Source: Skeletonema tropicum (Eukaryota > Bacillariophyta > Thalassiosirophyceae > Thalassiosirales > Thalassiosiraceae). Taken from it: a stretch of DNA of 64,000 nt. Under the pieces are notes generated by a model. The model ran no database searches. It was not told the DNA's origin and worked only from the letters and a program-made list of their open reading frames with translations. Positions 40,507-51,900 of this stretch are shown here, in pieces (position 1 is the stretch's first letter; every line of letters begins with the position of its first letter). Location: positions 1,736,001 to 1,800,000 of the forward strand of contig CM074138.1 in NCBI GenBank assembly GCA_037178625.1. Reading direction: 5' to 3'. Made by a program: the position numbers and the translations under genes.

Positions 40507-42783
40507 TCATTCCGCTGCAGATATCTCTAATATCTCTATGGCTTCATCGAGAATCAATTTCTCTACACCGCGAAGGATGTTGATTATCTTGTAGGCCTCC
40601 ATTTTCTCTTTTGCAGCTGTATTAAAGTCGAGGCTTCCTTTGTTATGCTCATATTCTCTATCTCTCTCGGCAGATGGGGAGCTGTCACTCAATCCTACAG
40701 TTGCATTAGTTGCTTCAGCTTCAAGGTGTGCAAGAATGTCCTTGCATGACGATTCTCCTTCGATATTCTTTGCTCTTCTAATAAGAAGCGTTGTCATTGC
40801 TGCTTCGAATGCAGCTCTCAACTGAAGACGCCGAGAGAAGGAGGTCGGTGAAATGCTGATGCTACTCGTGCAAGTGTTATTTGTATTGAGAGCATCTTTC
40901 TCGTTTTCCTCCTCTTGCTCTTGCAATATCTTTCTCTTCTTCGCCTTCTGTTCGCTACTGACATCACACATAGCAATTTCATCGAGCAAGGCCCACCAGG
41001 GATCATTTCCGCCAGCACCCGCATGCCAAGCCACTTGGAACAATGACTCCGTCTGTTTAGGAGAAAGGGAAAATACTGCAGATAAAATGATGGATGCAGT
41101 GATATCGTCTTTCCTGGATTCAGCACTAGCATCGCTGCATTCATCATCTTCAGCTTCACGCTCATCGAATCTTCTGTTCTCTTCATGATCATTGTCGAGT
41201 TTTTGCAGCGCATTGGAAGCACGCTCCCAAGCAGCATCGTCTGCCAAGAGCACTACGAATATCCCGACAAGCTTGCTCAGACCTCCGTCATCGTAATTAA
41301 GTATATCTTCCGCGCTCTTGGGAAAAGTTCTGTTCTCTCTACCTCTTTTGGGGCGATTCTTGCCTTGACTTGAGGCACGAAGCCATCTCAAAAGAGGCTG
41401 GGCGGGTCTTGCAATCTCGGCAGTCAAATGGCCATTTAAGCCATCCCATGGAGACTCGTCCAATGCTCCTGACAGTTTCAAAGCTTCAAGTCTTGACGAG
41501 AGTTGAGAAATGTTAGTTATTGAAGCGAATTGACTGTCACCTTCTTCGCTCCCCATCTGTCGCCTCGTTTTGAGGTTTAATCTTTCTGAGTTTATGCTAT
41601 GTGTATTTTTACCCTTCTTTGTCTCCTGAACAATGGACAGGATATCTGTCACGTCAATTGAGACCACGTCTCCGTCCATACCGTCGTCGCAATGTTCCAA
41701 TGTTGACGGCGAGAAGCCGTACCGGTAAACCAAGTCCGCAACTGATGTTCCATAGGCTTGGAATAGTTCATCTCCTTTCTTAATGTTGCAAGTAGCACGT
41801 CCGACGATGCGCTGGCATGATGTCTCGCTATTGTTATTGTCTGGGTGATGGTTGTCCTCCTTCTCTTCCTCCTCGATATCAAACTCAACATTTGGCTCTT
41901 TATCCCAGTTTAGTGTTGTGTTGAAAGGTACAATAGATACTCCGAACCATGGATTGGTATGGCTGTCGAAATTGAGTTTAGATGCATACATCGAGAGAGA
42001 ATGAGTGACATTAAGTCATGATGGAAACATGCTACTCTAGAGGCAACAAGTCTCGAAACTGGAATCTCGGCAGCCCCGAGCTATCGATTCTTGTTCTATT
42101 GCCCAGCACCATATGCACTGGATCAAAAAGAACAATTATCGCCTTCGCCATTTCACTCTCACTCACCTTGCAACAATTGCACATGCATTCACATACTCTT
42201 GATATGTAATCGAAGGTAGACCATACCGCTCCTTCTGCGTCACAATCTCTTCATACTCCATACGGATCCGTTGAACCTTGTTCTCTACCACACATTCCAA
42301 TTCTGTTCCTTGTAACATGGCCTGACGGAATTCTGGTGCCCACATCCAAGGAAGACCGGCTGGTGGTGGAGTGAGTAAGTTGAGAAAGGGTGACCAATCT
42401 TCCTCTTTTTCTTCTTCTTTGCTTGATTCGTTCGTGCTGTTGTTGTTGTCGTTAAGATGTTGCCGATTCTTTTGTTGAAGGATGGAGATGGCCATGTCCA
42501 TTTGTGTATCACGTGTAGTAGGATCGTCAACATCATCGTCGTCATCATCTTCAGTTTCAGTCGCAGCAGCAGCACCAAAGCAAGCCTCTCTCGGAATCGA
42601 AAACAGCACCGTCCCCTCCATAATGTCCGATTTGGCCACACATCCCCATCCAGCTACAACGAGACTTGTGTCATTCGTCGTTGTTACAAGATCAGATGCT
42701 ACTTCCACTTGTTTGGATTGGAGCCAATGTTGGTACTTGAGCTGTGCAGGTGGGAGATCTTCTGGTGCTGATGCTTCACTCAT
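40507..42783 (-). CDS. SET-domain lysine methyltransferase, SETD6/RuBisCO-LSMT-like
   Basis: Exon 1 is 42167..42783 (GTGAGT donor). Exon 2 ends at 40507 and most simply starts at 41962, giving about 690 residues. The SET start VVAGWGCVAKSDIMEGTVLF is followed by an acidic insert, the helical iSET region (WSPFLNLLTPPPAGLPWMW, then YGLPSITYQEYVNACAIVA), and after the splice HTNPWFGVSIVPFNTTLNWD, PNVEF, KKGDELFQAYGTS and DLVYRYGF. This matches SETD6/SETD3/Rubisco LSMT, which methylate non-histone lysines. The usual NH of the SET motif is NW here. The exon 2 acceptor is uncertain: residues MYASKLNFDS just upstream look conserved but have no AG before them. The C-terminal 350 residues are a substrate-binding-like helical domain with acidic inserts. 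Confidence 0.75.
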
Positions 42784-43276
42784 CTTTGAGGAAAGCCTTT
42801 GATAACAAGATAGTAGGGCCTGGTCTGAACTACCAGTAGAGCGTTGTTAACGACATGCTATAGAGATGTCTTACTACATATATTATGTAGTCAAGGAAAG
42901 CATGGCATCAAGGTCGAGGAAGCGATGGATGGCGTGAGATTTGAAGTGATGCTTTCTACTTTCGGAGATTCCTGATTCCTTTTGCTCTCTTCACGTGTAG
43001 GGGCTGACATACTCATTCCGACGTTGATAGCCCCTTTTGCCTCTTGCACATGGACTAGTAGTTGGTGTTAGTTGAGAAAAGCCGCGCAGGCATACACCCT
43101 GGTCCAGAGGCTTCTTAACGTCTCTTCGCCTTTTACCATTTCCCCACATAAATATATGTGATTATTTGTTACCTACAAGTACTACCTACATCAACCCTTC
43201 GAGAAACCATTTTTGTTAGCCACTCAACACAAAAAATCCACAAAATACATTGCCACCATGGCGATACTTCGCCGCA
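42784..43276. other. Intergenic, no supported gene
   Basis: Upstream of the SET gene. An ATG in strong context (GCCACCATGG) at 43258 opens only 22 codons, which run into the first hairpin repeat. Confidence 0.4.
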
Positions 43277-43406
43277 CGCTAGTACCTCAGGGAGTGGTCG
43301 GCTACCCGGAACAAACACATTAAATCGTCTCTAATACGTCTTTAGAATCGATTTAGTCTGTTTGTTCCGGGTACACAGTCAATATTGAGAGAGCTAGAGA
43401 GTATTT
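43277..43406. repeat. 130-bp hairpin repeat, copy 1
   Basis: Gap-free match to 43650-43779. The stem TACCCGGAACAAAC (43303-43316) pairs perfectly with GTTTGTTCCGGGTA (43360-43373). Flanks are conserved: CGCTAGTACC and GGGAGTGGTCGGCTACCCG on the left, AGTCAATATTG and GAGCTAG on the right. Confidence 0.9.
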
Positions 43407-43649
43407 TCAGCAGTAGTGTCGTGTGTTGTGGAATGCGATGGGGTCAACAATACCGACGCTCTTTGTAGGTGACTTTCTTCATCGACGGTGTTGAGAGCAC
43501 ATCCTACCGCTAAATGATTAGTAACATGGGACATCCACGGCCAAAGAAACGTACCGATACCGTGATCCGTTAGAGAACTCCTTCGACACGGAGATGATAT
43601 TATGTCATGTCTGAAGTCTGAAATAATATATTATCGCCACTTCAACATG

Positions 43650-43779
43650 CGCTAGTACCTTGGGGAGTGGTCGGCTACCCGAATCGATCACAACAAATCA
43701 TTTCGAATATTTCTTAGGAATCGATTAAGGACAGTCGATCCGGGTATCCAGTCAATATTGTGCGAGCTAGGGAGTATTT
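43650..43779. repeat. 130-bp hairpin repeat, copy 2
   Basis: Same length as copy 1, no indels. The stem TACCCGAATCGATC (43676-43689) opposes AGTCGATCCGGGTA (43733-43746). Relative to copy 1, two base pairs changed on both sides (A-T to T-A, A-T to G-C), one became a wobble-compatible T-G, and one pair and the terminal pair were lost. Confidence 0.9.
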
Positions 43780-44910
43780 GCGCTTGGCATAAATGAATCT
43801 ATGAATACCATAAAAAGATCTCACTGTGTATTGTCACTCTCAAGGCCAACGCCGTCAATAGAAGTGCCGCGAGCGCATCCATTATGTAGCACTGTCATCA
43901 CCGAAATGAGACACAGGGCAATCATATCTTCGACAGATTCAATCGTAGTTATCTATACTTGATGCATATCAGAATAGAATTAAGATGCTGCAGGGAGGGA
44001 GGTCGGTTTACTCAACAATCAACAACAGGCATCCTTGATGAATTCGTCACTTCATGGGTTTCATGTTAGCATCTGTTGTTATTACAGGGAAAGACCCCCA
44101 GAAAGACAATCAATATTATGAGACGTGGGTGTGATTGTATAGTGCCGTCAAGAGAATCTAACTCCAGCGATAAAGCCAGAGAGGCATATGTTTTAATAGA
44201 GTGTTGAGTCATCATCGCGGCTTCATGTTATTGAAAAGATAATTCATTACACATGGTTACAAAATAATGTTAATGGATATCAACACTACATATTTGACTT
44301 GATTGAAATTGAAGTTTGTACCCAAGAGGTTGGTTCCGTTACACTGAGTTAGACCCTGAAATCTTACACGTTATTATTCCATGGTAGGTTATGGCTGTTA
44401 TAGTACTGTTTTGCACTCTCGTACATTTTATCATGCTGCGTAGTTGTCAAGTGACGGAAGCTGACGGAAGCCATGGTTGAAAAGTAGAACATGGTAGCTT
44501 GTCTACGGGTAATAAGTATCAAAACTTACGTATGTTCGATCATTATGTAGTCTGCCCTCGGGGGCATGCCCGAAAGTTACTCTAAAATGGAGACAAAAAG
44601 GTAAAACAGAAAAAAGATGTTATGAAGCAAAATCTCGATTTTGGACCAGGGTGCATAGAGAGCAGGGCCGCGGCTAGAGTATCTTTCAGAAATGATCCTG
44701 TATGTACTGATTGATGGTTATCATTTGGATTATTAAGGAGCTGATTGGAGCCGCATATAGATATCCAATCTGATTATTGATTATCTCCGTATTTATTTAT
44801 TATATCCACACTGGCTCTCGTCAGTGAGGATGAGGAGTGACAACCCAAACAAAGTGAAAGTAGAATTTCCTACATCACACTTCAAGCTGTGGCGCCTCAA
44901 ACAGCCCAGA
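43780..44910. other. Intergenic, no supported gene
   Basis: AT-rich; no ORF of note, no tRNA. A GC-rich palindromic word (CCCTCGGGGGCATGCCCGA) lies at about 44553-44572. Confidence 0.4.
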
Positions 44911-46635
44911 TTAAAGTGGCGGTGGCATCGGCGGGGCTTGAACGGAGCTGGCTGATGCTTGAGATTGGCTCTCTTCAGTAAACATTAATTTCAGGTAGGC
45001 CACTTTGTCACCTTTCCCAATACTCTTTGTGTCACCATTATCAGCATATGTATCAAAGGTAAACTCGTAGAGTCCTTCGCTGATACGTGTAGTCTGTCCA
45101 TCAACGAGTAGACCATGTGTCCCAGCTAGTACGAGAGAGGTTGCATCTAGAGAACAAAACGTTGCAACCAGGGGTGATGGCTTGATTCCATTTCTCTTCC
45201 AAAGGAGAGCAATAGATTGCATTCCTGCATCAATCAGATGACCAATCAGGAATGCAACTGGCAAGCATGGAGACATGTCAAAATGTCCAAAGCACATGGA
45301 AGGACAGACACAGGGAATCTTTGTATTGTAGATAATGGTGCTGGAGTCAAGAATTTTGGTATCAGATATGGCCATATCGATAGGATCCATGTATGGATTC
45401 TTATGCTTGGTAGGGTCCCATGGTCCCAGCATGGATTGGTCAATTCCTTCAACTTGTGGAAAGAAGCGACTGAAGAGAGCTTGTGGAAAGACTTTATAAG
45501 ACACTTGGAGACGAGTGACATTTCTATCTTTGCCATTTGAAACTAAAAAGATTTCAGAAGTAGCATCTTTCTTGTGAGAACTATTGCAGTAGGTGAAGAT
45601 TCTAGCCTTTCCACGTGTGTATGGAATGAGCTTGTCGACTTCATCATGAATCGCCGTTGGTAGCATTTCATTGCTCCGCATGAATCCATTCAAAGCAAGA
45701 TAGTAATGCTTTCCTTTCTTAGGGTTGGCTAGTGCAGCAGCAATGGATCCAGCGATGGCCATATGACGTGCAGTTTCACTGAATCCCATCTTGCCACCTT
45801 CGTAGGGGAATGGCATTTCCTGGTTGACTTCAGCAACAAAACCGATTGACTTGCCATCTACCTTGACTTCACATTCATTTGTAAGTGCATAGTAGGGCCT
45901 AGACCATCAATGATGTTCTGGATGGCCTCATATGATATGTCTTCTTTGGTAATTGACAATCCGTCCTTGATAAGTTCTTCTATCTCCATAGCCTTGTCAC
46001 TTGTAATAACACGATGAAGACGATGATGGGGACTAGAGGATTGCTTCTGAAGATTGGTGCACATGAGCGATATCAGAAAAAAGTGAGTAATATGAGAAAG
46101 TGTGTTCGTCTACACAGAAGAAAGGATATGATATAACAGACAAAGTCATAGGAATGCATTTGCATGTGCTTACCTGATAGCGTAGCCATTTAGAAAAGGA
46201 AGGAAAGTCAACCACATTTGCATTTGAGCTCGAGTAATCATTCTGATTCATATCCATATCCAGCAACAACTCAATCACATGATCCTTCTCCTTCCATGTT
46301 GACTCAGGAAACAACTTCGAGGCAAGGTTCTGCAATTTATCAATGTCAAGTGTACGAGATGAATCAGTGTCAAACATATCAAATAGATCTTGAGCGTTCA
46401 TACAATAAATGTCGGTGAATGAGATCTTCTCATCAACTTTCTCTCCGTGTAATTTGTCTGAAGTAGCACTCGCTTGATCTTGATAGGAAAGAACAGGATG
46501 ATGTAATAATAATAAGTGACTTTTGGATGTCAATCCATTCAAAGATCGTGGTACGCGAAAGCCGTGGCACAAGCTAATCCAGGTGCAGGCGGTGAAGGTG
46601 AGGAGGAGTGCTAGTGTCTTAATAACCATGGTCAT
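44911..46635 (-). CDS. EF-hand protein with large C-terminal domain; apparent frameshift
   Basis: Exon 1 46174..46635, intron 46047..46173 (GTAAGC..TTCAG), then coding from 46046 to 44911. The N terminus is a signal peptide (MTMVIKTLALLLTFTACTW) with LCHGF^RVPR, possibly a plastid-type motif. Residues about 75-150 are an EF-hand pair (LFDMFDTDSSRTLDIDKL, then DMDMNQND and VVDFPSFSKWL), both with non-canonical loops. After the intron, ITKEDISYEAIQNIIDGLG is followed at about 45892-45898 by a one-base slip. The downstream frame continues YYALTNECEVKVDGKSIGFV and FPYEGGKMGFSETARHMAIA, with a possible hotdog-like fold (weak). It is either a recently broken gene, a sequencing error or a missed intron. 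Confidence 0.55.
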
Positions 46636-46838
46636 GGTTGAGTAGGTTAAATATGGTTTGTTTCAGTAGGTGTTAGTGTCGGAGCAATGACATGATAGGG
46701 TATGGTAAGTACATGTACGTCATCTGAAGTTGAATGAAAGGATGCTTCATGCATGATGCATCTGCCTGCAAAGTGCGAAGGATTGAGTTTGATTAAGTCC
46801 ATAAGCGACGTTCCAGCGAAATGAGGGGAAAGAATTAA

Positions 46839-48238
46839 TTAGGCGGGGACAATTTAATCTTTGAGTTACTATTAATACCCCCCCCACCTAGACACCGGTT
46901 TTAGGGCTAGTGGTTCCCCTGGGTGGATTTTTACCCCCGCTGTGAGAACCACTCTAACAAACCACAAACCTCCAACCCAACTGGTAGGCATCGAGCACAC
47001 AACACCAACACAATGGTACAATGGTAGTACTACCCTCTCACAACACTATTAGTTGAGTTATTTTTTACATCGCTTGGTTCTAAACTCATCGGCTGCCGCC
47101 CCCCAGCATCGCCATGGTGCTCATTGACGTGCATTTCTATAGGAGCACGAAAACAGTTAATGCAAAGATCTGTACGAAGGTGCGGGCAAATGATGACCAT
47201 TCGGATCTTCTGCTGACTTTTGTGAAGAAGGGTGTCAAAAAGCTCTTTGAAAAGGAAGGAAAAGATGTGACGGATGATGCTCTAGATGCCGCCATCGGGC
47301 GTATTGAGACAATCACTTGCAGATGCGTCTGACCCAGGTGCTTGCAATCTTGTTGAATTTCTCCAGTGAATTGACTCCTCCACAATTCCGTAATGTTGCC
47401 CTACAGAGACAGCCAACACCAATCATTAATCCCAGACGGACGGAGCATTTTATTCTCGCGATGAAGTCATTACTATGTTCGCAGGGAATGAGGATGCTCT
47501 CACAGATTTTTCTGATCTACCTTCTTACAAGAGCAGTCAAGGAGCAGAGACAAAAGCACAACGTGATAGAGCTGTCGCCAAAGAGCTCAAGCTTAAAAGT
47601 TGGGACCCGAAGAAATTAAGAAGTTTTATTGTCTGCTACTTTTGTGGAAAACGTCGCTGCATATATTCCCCTTCGGATGCGGATTTCGCTAGAGGAAGCG
47701 CAGTTCTTAAGGCAAAGCTTGAGTCTTTGTCTGATAGGTATTCGTGTGGTGATTTGATATTTGGCGATGAAGATGATATGAGTAAGATTATTGTTCAGAA
47801 GCTGAACTTGACCTCTCAAATTGAACCAAGCTACTACAAAAATGATGGTCGCACATTGAAACTGAAACCTATTTGTGTTCATTGCGGAGAGTCAGAGTCG
47901 GGAGCTGCTGGAAGTTTTCTTCTGGGGCAAGAGCAATTGAGACAACGCAATTTGACGGGTTGTTACAAATGCTTACCCATTTGTATCATGTGCCTTCAGA
48001 GTGGCAAGAAGGTTGTCAAGGGGAAGGCGAAAGATAAATTGGAAGCACGAGCGGAGCAGGCACGTGCAAATGCAACGAGTAACAACTAAGATCATACACA
48101 ACCATGCCCACACGACCTACTCTACTACAGCCTCTACACCGGGGGTAAAAATTACGGGGGTAGAAAAGTTGACCCCCCCCCCTCACCACAGCAAGCTGCG
48201 CTTAATAGTAACTTGAAGATTAAATTGTCCCCGCCTTA
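46839..48238. mobile_element. PIF/Harbinger-like DNA transposon (1.39 kb) with TTA target duplication
   Basis: The element spans 46842..48235. Terminal inverted repeats of about 34 bp start GGCGGGGACAATTTAATCTT; the right copy is the complement of 48202-48235, with two mismatches. TTA flanks both ends (46839-46841 and 48236-48238), the usual 3-bp duplication of PIF/Harbinger. No DDE transposase frame is present, so it is non-autonomous, but it carries a zinc-finger ORF on the plus strand. Confidence 0.8.
47114..48089 (+). CDS. Zinc-finger protein carried by the Harbinger-like element
   Basis: Two plus-strand frames: 47114..47332 (start CGCCATGGTG, strong context) and one reaching 48089 whose open part begins before 47475. 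Joining them needs an intron; one phase-0 option is donor GTCTGA after CRC and acceptor CCCAG before TDGAFYSRDEV, but the donor is weak. The N-terminal part (MVLIDVHFYRSTKTVNAKI) is not recognised. The C-terminal part has Cys clusters VCYFCGKRRC, PICVHCGESES and CYKCLPICIMC, arranged like one or two zinc-binding modules, then a Lys-rich tail. The family is unknown to me. It could be an accessory protein of the transposon or a captured host gene. Confidence 0.45.
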
Positions 48239-48850
48239 TGCATTGTGAATCTGCGATTGAGACTTTGCCACGAATAACTGCAGACATGGTGACTTTGGCC
48301 GTTTATCGCGGTGAAAAAGTGTGAGACAATGCAGTCCGAAGTCGTTGGAAGGACGGGTGACATCCGTAGAACGTCTACGTAGGAATTCTCACATAACCCT
48401 AGTACCTTTTTTGACCGCCGGAGACCTTTTTGAATGGCACCCGGGTGCCAAACATGAAATGCCGCCCGCCGATCACGATTTTGCTTTGGTACTCGGGTGC
48501 CATTTCTCCGGGCAACGCACACGATGATCGTGCTGGAAGTTTGAACATACCGGTAACATACCGGTACATCCTTACCTAGCTGGTAATCTAATACTCCACC
48601 CTGGTACCAAATCCCGCCGCCGGAGGCTTTGAAAAAAAGTACCCAGGTGCGATATTTCCGGTCACAACTAGCGCTTGTTAGTGACCGCCTGCCGGAGCAA
48701 AATCTGAAAAAAGCACCCGGGTGCCATGCCCTCCGGGCAACTGATGTCACCCGTCCTGTCGTTGGAGGTGGTGCGTGACTTGAAACGGCCGTTTTTGAGT
48801 TCGCATGAGGATATACCAATTCCTATCGCAGATCTACAGGCCCATCTTCA
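48238..48850 (+). pseudogene. ORF remnant interrupted by a MITE
   Basis: Removing the MITE and one copy of its 9-bp duplication gives a continuous frame: RQCSPKSLE before the insertion and VVRDLKRPFLSSHEDIPIPI after it, ending in a stop at 48850. Upstream, SAIETLPRITADMVTLAVYR is in an adjacent frame, so a one-base shift is also needed. The composition looks protein-coding but the family is not recognised. Confidence 0.35.
48341..48766. mobile_element. 408-bp MITE with 15-bp terminal inverted repeats and 9-bp target duplication
   Basis: The element is 48350..48757. AGGACGGGTGACATC at the left end is the exact complement of the right end. GTCGTTGGA flanks both sides (48341-48349 and 48758-48766). 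A 9-bp duplication points to the Mutator superfamily. Inside, a block with GCCGGAG...GCACCCGGGTGCCA...TCCGGGCAA recurs in degenerate form about four times. Confidence 0.85.
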
Positions 48851-48976
48851 CTAGATAAACAGCTAAGCCTGTTTTTTCTAAAAGGGGAGGTAGGAGGGTT
48901 GCGGAAAATTACGAGAAAGTTGGACAGACCGTCGATTTTGAAATGCTCAAATCGAGTAAAGGCCAAAAAGAGTTTT

Positions 48977-51900
48977 GAACTAGGTAGCGTAATGGAATTT
49001 CAAAAGGGTGAAATTTCACTACTGCAACTTTCGTGAAATTTACAGGGTGAAAGTTGCACCAATTTTGGCCAACAATGAAATTTCACAAAAATTCTGGCGC
49101 GAACGGATGGTACTGAACCAACACGTAGCACAAAAATAACCTAAGACCCTTCATTCCACCAACCACCAAACCCCAAAGAACACCACGCACCATCCAGATG
49201 ATGAGTTTGTCAACTCAGCGGAGAGTAACTCTTCACCAAAATGCTGGCGACTAACAATGCAGTATTACTTATTCCTTCGTAGTAATTCAGCTTACATGCG
49301 TGTTCCTGCATTGGCATGTACCAGATGATTTTGGGCGCGGATGGCTCTTATTTTGGGTGCGGGTATGTGCACAAATCAACTTTTTGTTCACTCTGCCGTC
49401 TACCACGCTGTCATAGTTTGCCTGGCAATAACAACAACAATTCAATAATCTTCAACAATAATGCTTTTGACATGCGCCGCCAACGCCCTTTGTGGCATGA
49501 AGAACTCCCCCCTCAACAACCCGGCTGATCATCAGTGCATGATGTGTGAAGGACCAATTCATGGTGCCCTTTGCGGTAAACTCTACTGTGAGGAAATTGT
49601 GGGCAACCCATCCTACAAAAACCCTGCAGGGGATCTTAATGATCATGCAAAAACACTTGCCAACTCCCATACCGCTCTCATGTGTCTTCACTGTGTCCAA
49701 CACAAGCTCACCGCTGCGGCCCCAACTGCCGATGCTGCCGTCGCTGCTGTCGATCCACCTGCCGTCGCTGCAGTCGATCCACCCGCAGCACCACCTGCTG
49801 CTGTGCCTTTTGCAGCAGCTCCGGATGCCAAAAAGCAACGAGACTCAACGCTCTATTCCCAATACGAAATCACGCCCCAACCCAATGGCAAGTTACGTAT
49901 TGTATGCAAGCACTGTCCTAAGTACAACAAGTTGCTAGCGACATTTAATGCAACAAGAGCTAGAAAACATTCTCTCCACGAATGTGAAGGGTTGACATGC
50001 CCTCACACAAGGAGACAAATCGAAGGAGGGGCTCAAGCGAATAAGAAACAAGCAACGTATCTTGCACTTCAATCCAACCCAAGTGAAACTGTTGCTGCCA
50101 TGCGTAGTAATCATGGCCCCGTTGCGGTGATTGATCTACTATCCAACTCTGGGGACGTTAGTGATGTCACCAAATCCACCTCCACATCCGTTCCCCCTCG
50201 CAAGAAAACAAAGCGTGTACCATCTGCACAAACTACTATGGAGCACACGTATGGTAAGAGCATGAACCAGGCATCTGCTGACATTGTACTCATGCACGAG
50301 GTACGAGCCATTGTCGCTCGTGGCGAGCCATTGAGTCGTCTATTGGATCCTTGGGTGCAAGCAAGCCTACACCAACGATACCCTGCCATCTTGAAGTTCA
50401 TTCCAAGTGATGTTGAAACAATCTATGACAAGTATGTCATTAAAATTGATAAACAAACGACATCGGAGTTGAAATCATTTATGGCAAAAATTCCCGGACA
50501 TGTAAATGTTGCGATGGATGGAGTCACTGTCTTGGGCAAACAAAAGGTACGTGATTTATGTTCTGTACAATAACTTCATTGCTTTCAATTGTCTCACTAC
50601 TATTTATGTTGCCCTGCTGTATCCTCTTCTGCCTAGATCGTATACACCGTCGCGAAGAGTGACTTCTCACTCTTCCTCGAATGGAAAGATCTTGGAAGCG
50701 ATAAGCATGTTACCGAAGCCGAAATAGAGGATGCTGTGAGGGTTTGTGAAAACGTCATGAAAGAATACAATGCGAAGATTGTGAGCATTCCTGTTGATAA
50801 TGCTGCAAGGCATGTTGCGGATCGAGTTGGGAAGGAACTTGAAGAAAAGTATCCAGGGATGAAGGTCATAGTTACACGCGATCCGGCTCATTGCATCGAT
50901 TTGCTTATGAAAGACCTAGCCAAGACTTCAGTTATGCAACTTGTCATAAAGTATGCTAGGAAAGTCAGGGACTTCGTGAAGATTGATCGCATTGATTCTT
51001 TCCGACGCAGCGCAGCTCTAGTGGATGAGCTCGTGTTTTACTCCAAAGTTTTCTGCCCCGTGGAGACACGGATGAACCTTCTACATGACGTTGTTGTGAG
51101 CGCTCGCAAGTGTCGTGACTTTCTTCTTGTACTTCCTGGCAAGGCGGAGTATCAAAAGTATCGTAGTGAGCGCACTGCAACAAAGCAAGCTGAGTTGGAT
51201 GAGCTGATGGAGCACTTCAAGAAGGAAAATATTTGGAAGATGTTTGATGTTGTTATTGCCTTCACGCTCCCTTTCAAGGAAGCACATTTGGCTTGTTCCC
51301 GCAAGGATATGCCACTTAGTGCTTACCCCCTCTTGGTTCAAGCGCTGCGCAATGATATTAACAAGTGTCTCACTCCCGAGTTTGATGAACTTCTTGGTCA
51401 GGGCTCAAGAGCAGAAGTTGCTGGTATGATCAGTGAACGTTTCAATATGGATGGTGTTGATCCCAGCGGACTGAAGGTTGGTTTACTCGATGAGCATCAC
51501 TTGATGTGTTTCCTCTGTGACCCAAACTCTCGTGTGTGGAGGGAGTTGTTCTACCTGCAGACTAACAAGGCTGCGCTCGTAAGGAAGATGATCGAGTGGT
51601 ATGTGCCTTTGGGTGAAGATGGTTCTGATGAGATGCGGAGGAGAGTTAAAAAGGATTTTGAGGACTTTGATACTCAAAACAATGACTGGTTTCATTCTTT
51701 TGACGTTCCACTTCCATCGCTTCCATCTTTGGAACAGCTGCAACAGAACAACAAGTCTTTTAGTATCAAAAATGTGGTACAGTATGTGGAATCAACTGGT
51801 GCTATTTCTGGTCGCATCACGTGGTTTGAATGTTATGCAGGATCATCTGACTTCTATCGATTGGTTGCTAAGCCTCTAATGTCTATGGGAACTGTCGGAT

